Source: Chitinophagaceae bacterium (lineage in GTDB: Bacteria > Bacteroidota > Bacteroidia > Chitinophagales > Chitinophagaceae). Taken from it: 64,000 bases of DNA. The notes beneath the pieces were generated by a model. It was not told the DNA's origin, made no database searches, and was given only the letters and a program-made list of their open reading frames with translations. Shown one piece after another: positions 53,429-61,752 of this stretch. The stretch is from positions 1-64,000 of the forward strand of contig JACSRW010000025.1 in the NCBI GenBank assembly GCA_014879565.1, read 5' to 3'. The translations under genes and the position numbers were made by a program. How positions within the stretch are numbered: the first letter of the stretch is position 1; each line of letters begins with the position of its first letter.

Positions 53429-53935
53429 ATGACTTATTTCGAACTTTTTGGCATTCCTGTTCAGCTGCGTGTAGACACCAGATCCCTTTCGTCCCGTTTT
53501 TTTGCCCTGAGCCGGGAGTTTCACCCCGATTTTCATGCGCAGGCGGATGAGGAAAAAAGAAATGAGGTACTGGAAAAATCCGCTTTACTTAACCGCGCCT
53601 GGAAAACTTTTCAGCAGCCGGACGAAACGATCAAATATGTTTTACAGCTTAAAGGGCTGCTGGAAGAAGAAGAAAAACATGCCCTGCCGCCAGATTTCCT
53701 GATGGAAGTCATGGAAATCAATGAAGCGTTGATGGAACCGGAAGAAGATACCCGGGAAAAGCTGGAAAAAAGAATGACGGAACTGAATATGGAAATCTAT
53801 GAACCTGTTAAGGATATTGTGGAAAATTACCAGGAAGCTACTACGCCACCGGAAGCGTTGCTGCAGGTAAAAGACTGGTATTACAAAAAAAAATACCTGG
53901 AGCGCATCCGCCGGCAATTGGCCGGAATGAGTTAA
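53429..53935 (+). CDS. hscB: Iron-sulfur cluster co-chaperone HscB
   Basis: This 168-residue protein has an N-terminal J domain (about 1-73) with the HPD motif in EFHPDFHAQ that stimulates the Hsp70 partner, and a C-terminal three-helix domain (about 85-165) that binds the scaffold protein IscU. MTYFELFGIP is a typical HscB start. It helps deliver Fe-S clusters. No isc genes are next to it. Its TAA stop forms the first bases of a promoter element for tRNA-Leu. Confidence 0.92.
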   Translation: MTYFELFGIPVQLRVDTRSLSSRFFALSREFHPDFHAQADEEKRNEVLEKSALLNRAWKTFQQPDETIKYVLQLKGLLEEEEKHALPPDFLMEVMEINEALMEPEEDTREKLEKRMTELNMEIYEPVKDIVENYQEATTPPEALLQVKDWYYKKKYLERIRRQLAGMS

Positions 53936-53940
53936 TTTTG
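53933..53940 (+). promoter_or_regulatory. -7 promoter element for tRNA-Leu, overlapping the hscB stop codon
   Basis: TAATTTTG is an exact TAnnTTTG match. Its first three bases are the hscB stop codon TAA, and the mature tRNA starts 9 bp after it. Confidence 0.55.
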
Positions 53941-53948
53941 CTCCCCTT

Positions 53949-54032
53949 GCCCGGGTGGCGAAATTGGTAGACGCAGCAGACTCAAAATCTGCCGCCTTCA
54001 CGGGTGTATCGGTTCGATTCCGATCCCGGGCA
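53949..54032 (+). tRNA. tRNA-Leu (anticodon CAA)
   Basis: The sequence folds into a class II tRNA with a 7-bp acceptor stem (GCCCGGG/CCCGGGC), an anticodon stem GCAGA/TCTGC around loop CTCAAAA (anticodon CAA), a long variable arm typical of leucine tRNAs, and a T arm with GGTTCGATTCC. The discriminator base is A, as required for leucine. CCA is not encoded. A terminator follows directly. Confidence 0.96.
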
Positions 54033-54035
54033 CTG

Positions 54036-54060
54036 AAAACCGCCGTAAAGGCGGTTTTTT
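54036..54060 (+). terminator. Terminator after tRNA-Leu
   Basis: AAAACCGCC (54036-54044) pairs with GGCGGTTTT (54050-54058) around GTAAA, and six T follow from 54055. The remaining bases to 54220 show no gene or structure I can support. Confidence 0.85.
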
Positions 54061-54220
54061 AGTTTTTTTCAAACAGCCATTACCGCATCAGTATACCCTG
54101 TGTATAAAAGTGGAAACAGCCGGTAGAAACCGGCCGGATCCTGTCCATATCCATAAAAAGTTGGAGCAGCAAAGTTGACATAAAATCACATCCGGGGCAA
54201 TCCCTAAAATTGGTGGTATC

Positions 54221-54853
54221 CTAGACCAGCCGGTTGCGAATTGCAAGAGACACCGCCTCCCCCATTGAGTTCACACAAAGCTTTTCATAAATGCGCTTTA
54301 TATGCGAGTTGACCGTATTATAACTGACGCCCAGCCGGGATGAAACCATTTTATAACTGAGACCTTCTGTCAGCAGGCGAAGGACTTCTTTTTCACGGGG
54401 GGTAAGCATGCCGTTGTCACCACCCGGCTGCTCAGTTCCGGAAAAAAAACGGGTTACTTTCAGCGCGATGGATGGGGTAATAACCGCTCCCCCGCTATAC
54501 ACATCTACAATGCTTTGGATTATTTTCTCTCCCGGTGTGCTTTTGAGTATATACCCTTCCGCTCCCGCCCTGAGACTGGAGAAAATATTTTCATCATCAT
54601 CATATACCGTTTGCATAATGATTCGTATACCGGGAAAACGCTCTTTGATCAGCCTGGTGGCCGTAATTCCATCCAAACCCGGCATCCGGATATCCATGAG
54701 CACTACATCCGGGCACAAAGCGGATAATTGCTCCTGTAACTGGGAGCAGCCGCTGAAGGAACCTACACAACTGATATTATCCGGGAGTGAAAAAAGTTCC
54801 TCCAGGCTTTCCCTTCTCTCATCACTGTCATCGAAAATAACCACTCTGATCAT
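54221..54853 (-). CDS. NarL/LuxR-type response regulator
   Basis: This 210-residue protein has a receiver domain (about 1-120) with phosphoryl acceptor Asp54 in VVLMDIRMPG and the acidic pair near the start (FDDS), and a C-terminal LuxR-type helix-turn-helix (about 145-208) with LTPREKEVLRLL and SYNTVNSHIKRIYEKL. It lies 9 bp after the histidine kinase gene and is its likely partner. Targets are not known; the PUL 2 kb upstream on the other strand is a possibility. Confidence 0.95.
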   Translation of the reverse strand: MIRVVIFDDSDERRESLEELFSLPDNISCVGSFSGCSQLQEQLSALCPDVVLMDIRMPGLDGITATRLIKERFPGIRIIMQTVYDDDENIFSSLRAGAEGYILKSTPGEKIIQSIVDVYSGGAVITPSIALKVTRFFSGTEQPGGDNGMLTPREKEVLRLLTEGLSYKMVSSRLGVSYNTVNSHIKRIYEKLCVNSMGEAVSLAIRNRLV

Positions 54854-54862
54854 CCGGCAAAT

Positions 54863-56197
54863 TTATTGTGAGATTACGGTGACTTCCTCACTAATACTAG
54901 TGAAGGGTACGCGGCATTCCACCAGCGTACCGCCGCCGGGTGCTGAACTGATTTGAATACTCCCATTCAGCTTGGAAGCCCGGGCCTTCAGGTTATCCAG
55001 TCCGAATCCTTTTCCGGAATGTTTTTCAGGCATACCATTGCCATTATCAAAAACCGAAAGCAAGAGCCAATCCCCCTCCCTTTTCAATACGATTCGCAGC
55101 AAACTGGCGCCACTGTGTTTAAGACTGTTATTCACAGCCTCTTTGGTAATCAGTAAAAGATACTTTCGGGCTATAATGCGGGTCAGGCCGCTTTCCGTTT
55201 CCGGATCAATCTCATAATGACATTCAATATTGCGGGCATCAAACACCTCCCAGAAAAAATCTTTTAACCGGGAACTAAAAAGTTTGGATTCCCTTTTTTC
55301 ATCATTTACCGCCCAGATAACATCATTCATATTTGCCATCACCAGGCGTATACCGGAAGAAATCCGACTGATATATTCTTTGGTCCGAACCGGTTCTTTT
55401 TCCAGGGAGGTCGCAGCAAGATCCGCGTATACCTGCAAACTGCTGAGAGTGCCGCCCACATCATCATGCAGGTCATTGCTGATTTCCACTCTTTGTCTGT
55501 GCAGTTCCCGCTGTGTTTCCAGCAACAATCTGACTTTTTCTTTTTCTGCGAGCCAGGATTTATACGTCATGGTAAAACTCAGAAAAATAAAGTCGGCCAC
55601 AAGCCCAAGCAAAACAAGGTCAAGGTGACTGGTTACCCTGGATTCCTCCGACAGGTTTATCACCCTGGGTAAAATAGCCGTTTTAATCATGATGGTCATC
55701 ACCACACTTCCGGCAATCACTATGATATTCAGGCGTTTGCCGGTGCGGAGAAGGAAGTAAATCAGATAAGCCTGTACCAGAAAATTAGCGGTGTAAATAG
55801 TTATCCCTGTAATTTCTACAACGCGGTTAACACCCACGATTATAATACACAGCAGCAGAAAAAGGGATGTAATCAGCGCTACTCCCCCCGCCATACGGAG
55901 CACATTATTGAAGAAAGGATATACCACCGGCGCTTCAGTAAAATGCCGGAGGAAATTGTAGTAAAAGAAGATATTTCCGAGCAGCATACAATAGGCAGCC
56001 GGTATCACATTACCCTCCCCGAAAATCCGGATCAGTACCTCATTAGAAGGATTCAGCCGGACATAAAAAAAACCGGCGATCCCCAGTGTAAAAAGGGTAT
56101 AATACAGGAATTCCTTTCGCCGGTGAAGAATGAAATAATTGATCAGGTAAATCACCTGCATGGCAAGCAGGCCCAGGTAGAATCCGCCAAATGTCAT
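54863..56197 (-). CDS. Sensor histidine kinase, HisKA_3 type with 7TM-like sensor
   Basis: The 444-residue protein begins with about seven membrane helices (about 5-215), then a HisKA_3 dimerisation domain with phospho-acceptor His244 in NDLHDDVGGTLSSL, and an HATPase_c domain (about 340-435) with DNGNGMPEK and GKGFGLDNLKARA. The membrane part with no large periplasmic loop resembles 7TM-type sensors. It phosphorylates the response regulator encoded 9 bp downstream. The signal is not predictable. Confidence 0.93.
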   Translation of the reverse strand: MTFGGFYLGLLAMQVIYLINYFILHRRKEFLYYTLFTLGIAGFFYVRLNPSNEVLIRIFGEGNVIPAAYCMLLGNIFFYYNFLRHFTEAPVVYPFFNNVLRMAGGVALITSLFLLLCIIIVGVNRVVEITGITIYTANFLVQAYLIYFLLRTGKRLNIIVIAGSVVMTIMIKTAILPRVINLSEESRVTSHLDLVLLGLVADFIFLSFTMTYKSWLAEKEKVRLLLETQRELHRQRVEISNDLHDDVGGTLSSLQVYADLAATSLEKEPVRTKEYISRISSGIRLVMANMNDVIWAVNDEKRESKLFSSRLKDFFWEVFDARNIECHYEIDPETESGLTRIIARKYLLLITKEAVNNSLKHSGASLLRIVLKREGDWLLLSVFDNGNGMPEKHSGKGFGLDNLKARASKLNGSIQISSAPGGGTLVECRVPFTSISEEVTVISQ

Positions 56198-56381
56198 AAT
56201 AACAATAAGTATCTTAATAATTTGTTTACAGCCAGTTTGTAAAATTGAGAACTCTGCCCCGGGCTCCCATATCTTTATCAGGGAAATAAGAGAAGAAACG
56301 TACTTGCAATTAAGTATATAAACAGGTAATCATACAATTCATGGACAGAAATTCCTACATTCGGCTGGCAAAACAGAAGAT

Positions 56382-56975
56382 TTGAACAACGACCAGTTCA
56401 AATACGAGGAATTCAAACTGCTGTCCTTACTGGCGGAAGACAGCGAGTATGCTTTTCAGTTGCTCTATGACAGACACCGGAACCGAATCTATCAGACAGC
56501 GGTCCGTTTTCTCAAATCTCCCTCATTGGCACAGGAAGTGGTCCAGGATGTTTTTATGAAGCTTTGGTATGAACGCCGCAATCTGAAACCAGGACACCCG
56601 CTGGAGGCCTGGCTTTATACCGTGGCTAAAAACAATATTCTAAACCGACTTAAGAAAATTGCCTCTGAATGGAAAGCACTGGACAACCTGGGCCAGCGGC
56701 CTATACTCACCGATCCCGGAAGCACCCGGCTGGAAGATACCGAATACCAAAACCTGTTGAAACAAGCAGTGGCCAGTCTGCCACCCCAGCAACAAAAAGT
56801 ATTTGAGCTGATCCGGATGGAAAAATTCAGTTATCTGCAGGTGGCCGAAGCATTGAAAATCTCCCCGCTGACCGTAAAAACACATATGTCCCGTTCCCTA
56901 CGCCAGATCAGGCAGTACCTCAAAGAACAGGGGGTGGATTTACCCCTTATACTTCTTTTTTTCAGTTTTTTTTAA
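56382..56975 (+). CDS. ECF sigma factor of a polysaccharide-utilisation locus
   Basis: This 197-residue sigma factor has region 2 (about 22-90, with YAFQLLYDRHRNRIYQ and VVQDVFMKLWYERRN) and region 4 (about 125-180, with LPPQQQKVFELIRMEKFSYLQVAEAL). A hydrophobic C-terminal tail (LILLFFSFF) is common in this subgroup. The only conventional start is a TTG at 56382 that overlaps the stop of a 14-codon upstream frame (56341-56385), suggesting coupled translation. Together with the FecR, SusC and SusD genes it forms a typical sensing unit in which the SusC receptor signals binding of glycan to FecR. Confidence 0.92.
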   Translation: MNNDQFKYEEFKLLSLLAEDSEYAFQLLYDRHRNRIYQTAVRFLKSPSLAQEVVQDVFMKLWYERRNLKPGHPLEAWLYTVAKNNILNRLKKIASEWKALDNLGQRPILTDPGSTRLEDTEYQNLLKQAVASLPPQQQKVFELIRMEKFSYLQVAEALKISPLTVKTHMSRSLRQIRQYLKEQGVDLPLILLFFSFF

Positions 56976-57041
56976 TCTCCTGTACTCCTTCCGCTGTTTT
57001 CGGTTGTGTTAATCAGGTAACCCCGCTGGGTTAACTGAATT

Positions 57042-58115
57042 ATGCATAACAAAGAACAGATATATTATCTTTTAAACCAATACGAAACTGGCCGGTCAAG
57101 TATTCCTGAGCAGGATGAGCTATTTGCGTTACTGGCCACGGGTGAATACGACCATATAATTGGTGAATACCTGGCAGAGACACTGGAGAAACCCGCATCG
57201 GATAAAGAGGCAGATCTCCCCCCGCATATCGCACAGGATATAATGCGTACGATTATTCATGCAGAAAAACTTACCGGCAAAGTAATCCCTGTTCAACGGA
57301 AAACAAACCGGTGGTACTGGGCGGCTGCAACCATCTTATTACTAATATCTGTCAGTTTTTTCTGGTACCTGGAAAACCCGGAGAAAAAAGAAATAGCCAG
57401 AAATATTCCCATTGAAAATAAACCCGTTACCAACAACACTGACAAAGCCAGTATTATTCTTCTTTCCGATGGCAGCCGGATAACCCTGGAACCGGGCGGA
57501 AAACTGTTTTACCCCGAAAAATTCGCCGGAAAAAACAGAGAGGTTTATCTGGAGGGCATGGCCTTTTTTGATATCAGTCCGGACCCGAATCACCCCTTCC
57601 TCGTATTTGGTAAACATACTGTTACCAAAGTGTTGGGAACCAGTTTTTGGGTACAAACCGGTCTCGCAAGTGAAAAAGAAGTAATCTCCGTTCGAACCGG
57701 AAAAGTGCAGGTATCTGAAATTAAAGAAGAAAGCGGGAATCCTGAACAACAATCATCCGTAATCATTACCCCGAACCAAAAGGCGGTTTATGCCCCGGAC
57801 AAAAGACTCTTTGAAACAACCCTGGTGGACAATCCCCAGCCTGTTCAGAGTACCATAAAGGAAAAAACAGCTCCCGCCATTGTTTGGGTATTTAATTATG
57901 AACAGGAAACCCTGGAAAAAGTGTTCAGGGAACTGGAAAAAGCCTACAGCATAGAAATCATACCGGAAAACCCGGCGGTAAGCCGTTGTTTGTTTACCGG
58001 TGATGTATCGGGAGTAGACCTTTTTACCAAACTGAGAATTATTTGCCTGTCCACCGGGACATCCTACGAAATAAATGGCACCCGTATTCTGATTAAAGGG
58101 AACGGATGTCAGTAA
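57042..58115 (+). CDS. FecR-family anti-sigma factor
   Basis: The 357-residue protein has a cytoplasmic N-terminus (1-88) that should bind the sigma factor, one membrane helix (91-110), a periplasmic FecR domain (about 130-225; LSDGSRITLEPGG, VTKVLGTSFWVQ) and a C-terminal DUF4974 domain (about 285-355) that contacts the STN domain of the SusC receptor. It lies 66 bp after the sigma gene. It keeps the sigma factor inactive or activates it on signal, as FecR does. Confidence 0.94.
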   Translation: MHNKEQIYYLLNQYETGRSSIPEQDELFALLATGEYDHIIGEYLAETLEKPASDKEADLPPHIAQDIMRTIIHAEKLTGKVIPVQRKTNRWYWAAATILLLISVSFFWYLENPEKKEIARNIPIENKPVTNNTDKASIILLSDGSRITLEPGGKLFYPEKFAGKNREVYLEGMAFFDISPDPNHPFLVFGKHTVTKVLGTSFWVQTGLASEKEVISVRTGKVQVSEIKEESGNPEQQSSVIITPNQKAVYAPDKRLFETTLVDNPQPVQSTIKEKTAPAIVWVFNYEQETLEKVFRELEKAYSIEIIPENPAVSRCLFTGDVSGVDLFTKLRIICLSTGTSYEINGTRILIKGNGCQ

Positions 58116-58177
58116 CTGAACTGCTAACTAAAACGATTGCTTATGAAAAAAAGAAACCCCACCTGAAAAGAAAAAAA

Positions 58178-58229
58178 GAACCGGCAGTGTTGGCGCACAA
58201 ACCGGTTCCATAAAAGCTATTACAGCTTT
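58178..58229 (+). other. Two small hairpins in the susC leader
   Basis: GAACCGG (58178-58184) pairs with CCGGTTC (58202-58208), and AAAGCT (58213-58218) pairs with AGCTTT (58224-58229). No strong T run follows, so they may be leader structures or weak attenuators between the FecR gene and susC. Confidence 0.4.
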
Positions 58230-58234
58230 CTGTT

Positions 58235-58256
58235 TTGTTAAACCTACTTGTTAAAC
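58235..58256 (+). repeat. Direct repeat TTGTTAAAC before susC
   Basis: TTGTTAAAC occurs at 58235-58243 and 58248-58256 with a 4-nt gap, 17 bp before the susC ATG. It could be a binding site or an ECF promoter part; it may also be chance in an A/T-rich leader. Confidence 0.35.
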
Positions 58257-58273
58257 AAAAACATAATAAATAT

Positions 58274-61200
58274 ATGAAAAATAAGCAACGCCTTGTTGCT
58301 TCCATACGCATTGCCATGAGAATAACACTTGTACAGTTAGCCCTTACAGTTGTTTTTGCCGGCACTACTTATGCCCATGAAGCAAATGGCCAGGAAGTAC
58401 TACAGAAAACCTTTACCATAAAGGCAGATAATCAACCGCTTAAGAAAGTCATTGCGGAAATTCAGAAACAAACCGGTGCCCGTTTCTCCTATAGCGTCAC
58501 CGCGATAAATGCCCAGGACCGCAGGTACAGTTTTGCGGCGCAGAATACACGTATTCTGGATTTCCTGATGGGTATCCTGAAACCGGACAATATCGGGTAT
58601 GAAGTGATCGAGGAAAAAATTGTGCTGTTCCCGATGCCCGACAAAAAGTTAGTTCTGACAGAAAACAGCATTATCGAATCGCCGCAAAAAATTGTGAAGG
58701 GGAAGATAGTGGATGAAAAAGGTTCCCCGGTTGGAGGTGTTACGATTACAGAAAAGGGGAAAAGAAATGCGGTAATTGCTGATGTCAGCGGGCAGTTTAC
58801 AATCCAGGTGGAAGATGATAACGCCATCCTCATATTGAGCAGTGTGGGATATGAAGCCCTTGAAATTCCGGTTTCACGGATTGGCAATAATGCCATCGTG
58901 ATGAAAGAAGAGGTAAAAGGCATGCAGGATGTGGTAGTAACTGCTTTGGGTATCCGCCGCCAGGAAAGATCACTGGGCTACTCCACCCAATCGGTGAAGG
59001 GGAATACCCTGCAAACGGTGAAAGGCGTGGATGTAACCACATCCCTGACCGGCAAAGTAGCCGGTATGATTGTACGGAACAGCAGTGAGTTTGTTGCCGA
59101 ACCCCAGATCTCTCTGCGGGGAGAAACACCCCTTATTGTTATTGACGGAGTTCCTTACGGCAATATGACGCTGCGGGATATTCCGTCTGATGATATTGAA
59201 ACCATCAACGTACTGAAAGGAGCCACGGCCTCCGCGCTCTATGGAGAAAGAGGCGGCAGTGGCGCCATTATGGTCACCACCCGCAAGGGGGCTGCCGGTA
59301 AAGGACTCAGCCTTTCGTTTAACAGCAGTTCCATGTTTGAGGCCGGTTACCTGGCCATACCGGAAATGCAGGGAAAATACGGACGGGTCATAAACGCAGC
59401 CACCAACACGTATGTACGTTCCGGTGATGGTTCCTGGGGTGCTCCGTTGGAAGGACAGGATGTTATCCAGTGGGACCCTGTAAGCAAAACCATGAAATCC
59501 ATGCCCCTCCTGCCCCGTGGCGCGAACAATTTTGCCAACTTCCTTGAGCAGGGCTATATTCTGAACAATAACCTGAGTATTGCCCAGACCGGAGAAATGG
59601 GAGGCTTCCGCGCCTCTGCTACCTGGGTGCAAAACAAAGGCACTTATCCGAATTCAAAATTTGACAAGCTTACCTATAGCGTGGGTGGTGATATCCGGGT
59701 GAAAAAATTCTCCCTGACCACTTCCCTCTCTTATAACAAACACAGTTCACCCAATGTGGGCTTCAGCGGTTATACCGGTTATGATCCCATGTACAGCCTG
59801 CTTATCTGGTCTTCTCCCGATTGGGATATCCGGGACTATAAAGATTATTGGGTTGTACCGAATGAAGTACAGAACAGCAGTTATACCGCCGGGAACAACA
59901 ACCCCTATTTTGATCGTTATGAGAGAATCAAGAAATATAACAAGGATATCTTCAGCGGACAACTGACCATGAACTATGATATCCTCAGCTGGTTAAAAGC
60001 CACCGTACGTACCGGGTACGATACTTACAGCAATACCCAGGATATCCAGGTCTCCAAGGGCTCCTTCCAGGGGGCAGGAAGTGCCACGGTACTTTCCATG
60101 AGTGGTGCCACTGAAGTCTGGGGTGAATCACAGAAAGGTTCTTTCAATAAAGGTATCGGCCGCGGCTACAGCAGCAGCAACGAGGCCATGATCCTGGCCA
60201 ACCAGAAGTTCAGTGATTTCACCGTTGATGGCTTTGTGGGCGGATCAATTTATTACAAACAGGATGAAGGTATTGAGGCCCGTACCCGCGGTGGACTTTC
60301 CATCCCCGGGTATTATTCCCTGAAAGCCTCCATTGATCCGGTTAATATCCTTTCACTCGTTTACAAGAAACAAACCAATTCTGTATTTGGTAAAGTAGGG
60401 GTGAACTGGAAAAATACGGCTTTCCTTGAGGGCACGTTCCGGAATGACTGGACGTCCACCCTCTCCCGGGAAACACGCTCTTATTTCTATCCCTCTGTGG
60501 CAGGAAGCCTGGTACTCTCTGACCTGATCCCGAAAAAAGAATGGCTTTCACACTGGAAAGTGCGTGGCTCCTGGACGGTTTATAAAACAACCCCTGGTAT
60601 CTATGCCATTAACGATGTGTTTACCATTGCCACCAATCAATGGGGCACACTCGGCAGTGCCGGTTACCCGACTACTATCAGACCCGATAACATCTTCGCG
60701 GAAAGTTATAACACCGCTGAGATCGGCACACTGGCCAGTTTCCTGAAAAACAGGATTACCCTGGATCTGACCTACTATGCCAAAAAGGGATATGACTATA
60801 TCCGTACAGCCAGTATCAGTCCGGCCTCCGGCTTTACCGGCGTATACCTGAATACAGATGAAGAGCGGACCCGCCGCGGAGTGGAAATTACCCTTTCCGC
60901 CGTTCCGGTCAGAACGAATGATCTCCGCTGGGAAGTGGCTTTTAACTGGGCCAAATCGGCGCAATACTATACAAAGCTTGACAGCCTCTACACTGCGGGC
61001 GTGGGCCGCGACTGGGTACAGGTGGGCAAACGCACTGATTTCTATGTGATCAACGAATACCAGACAGATAATGCGGGTAATATCGTGTTCAACAACGGGG
61101 TTCCCACTTACAAACCGGTACTTTCACTGGCCGGCTATTCCGATCCCGACTGGATGTGGGGTTTCAGCAGCACGCTGAATTATAAGCGTTTTGCCCTGAA

Positions 61201-61735
61201 TATTTCCTTTGACGGACGGGTTGGCGGTCTGGCACAATCCATTACAGAAATGTATATGTGGCGTTCCGGTAATCACCCCAACTCCCTTACGGAGGAAAGA
61301 TACCTGGATGCCAAAACACCAGGCAGCAAAAACTACCTCGGTCAGGGTGTGAAAGTGGTATCCGGCTCTATTGTATATGATGCCAATCAGAAGATGGTGA
61401 CCGACACCCGGGTATTTGCCCCCAACGATGTCTACACCACCTACAAATCATATATAGAAGCCCTGCACAAAGGCACTGCCTGGGGTGGTTCCCCCTCCCC
61501 GGTTGACCTGTATTCCACCTCCTTCTTTAAATTACGGGAACTCTCTGTCAGTTATCGTCTCCCGGATAATTTACTGAAGCGGGTCGGATCCAAAGGCATC
61601 TCCGTTTCGGCTGTTGGCCAGAACCTGATTTACTGGGCCAAACAATTCAAGTATTCAGACATTGACGGCGGTTCTGAAAACTTCATTGATCCGTCCATGC
61701 GTTATATCGGGTTTAATGTGAAAGTTGATTTCTAA
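58274..61735 (+). CDS. SusC/RagA-family TonB-linked outer membrane receptor with STN domain
   Basis: This 1153-residue outer membrane protein imports a glycan with SusD. It has a signal sequence (cleaved near residue 36), an STN secretin/TonB domain (about 42-110) that relays signal to FecR, a carboxypeptidase regulatory-like domain (about 145-215; KIVDEKGSPVGGVTI), a plug (about 220-340; VVVTALGIRRQERSLGY) and a 22-strand barrel ending in the hydrophobic aromatic YIGFNVKVDF. The ATG at 58274 gives the signal sequence; the longer frame begins 39 bp earlier. The substrate is not fixed; the GH16 gene downstream suggests a beta-glucan. Confidence 0.97.
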   Translation: MKNKQRLVASIRIAMRITLVQLALTVVFAGTTYAHEANGQEVLQKTFTIKADNQPLKKVIAEIQKQTGARFSYSVTAINAQDRRYSFAAQNTRILDFLMGILKPDNIGYEVIEEKIVLFPMPDKKLVLTENSIIESPQKIVKGKIVDEKGSPVGGVTITEKGKRNAVIADVSGQFTIQVEDDNAILILSSVGYEALEIPVSRIGNNAIVMKEEVKGMQDVVVTALGIRRQERSLGYSTQSVKGNTLQTVKGVDVTTSLTGKVAGMIVRNSSEFVAEPQISLRGETPLIVIDGVPYGNMTLRDIPSDDIETINVLKGATASALYGERGGSGAIMVTTRKGAAGKGLSLSFNSSSMFEAGYLAIPEMQGKYGRVINAATNTYVRSGDGSWGAPLEGQDVIQWDPVSKTMKSMPLLPRGANNFANFLEQGYILNNNLSIAQTGEMGGFRASATWVQNKGTYPNSKFDKLTYSVGGDIRVKKFSLTTSLSYNKHSSPNVGFSGYTGYDPMYSLLIWSSPDWDIRDYKDYWVVPNEVQNSSYTAGNNNPYFDRYERIKKYNKDIFSGQLTMNYDILSWLKATVRTGYDTYSNTQDIQVSKGSFQGAGSATVLSMSGATEVWGESQKGSFNKGIGRGYSSSNEAMILANQKFSDFTVDGFVGGSIYYKQDEGIEARTRGGLSIPGYYSLKASIDPVNILSLVYKKQTNSVFGKVGVNWKNTAFLEGTFRNDWTSTLSRETRSYFYPSVAGSLVLSDLIPKKEWLSHWKVRGSWTVYKTTPGIYAINDVFTIATNQWGTLGSAGYPTTIRPDNIFAESYNTAEIGTLASFLKNRITLDLTYYAKKGYDYIRTASISPASGFTGVYLNTDEERTRRGVEITLSAVPVRTNDLRWEVAFNWAKSAQYYTKLDSLYTAGVGRDWVQVGKRTDFYVINEYQTDNAGNIVFNNGVPTYKPVLSLAGYSDPDWMWGFSSTLNYKRFALNISFDGRVGGLAQSITEMYMWRSGNHPNSLTEERYLDAKTPGSKNYLGQGVKVVSGSIVYDANQKMVTDTRVFAPNDVYTTYKSYIEALHKGTAWGGSPSPVDLYSTSFFKLRELSVSYRLPDNLLKRVGSKGISVSAVGQNLIYWAKQFKYSDIDGGSENFIDPSMRYIGFNVKVDF

Positions 61736-61752
61736 CCCTAAAAACCGAAACA

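Noticed and set aside
58143-58166. Seven-codon frame MKKRNPT in the susC leader
   Set aside because: Too short to support; it may be chance in a purine-rich leader, and no coupling with susC is visible.
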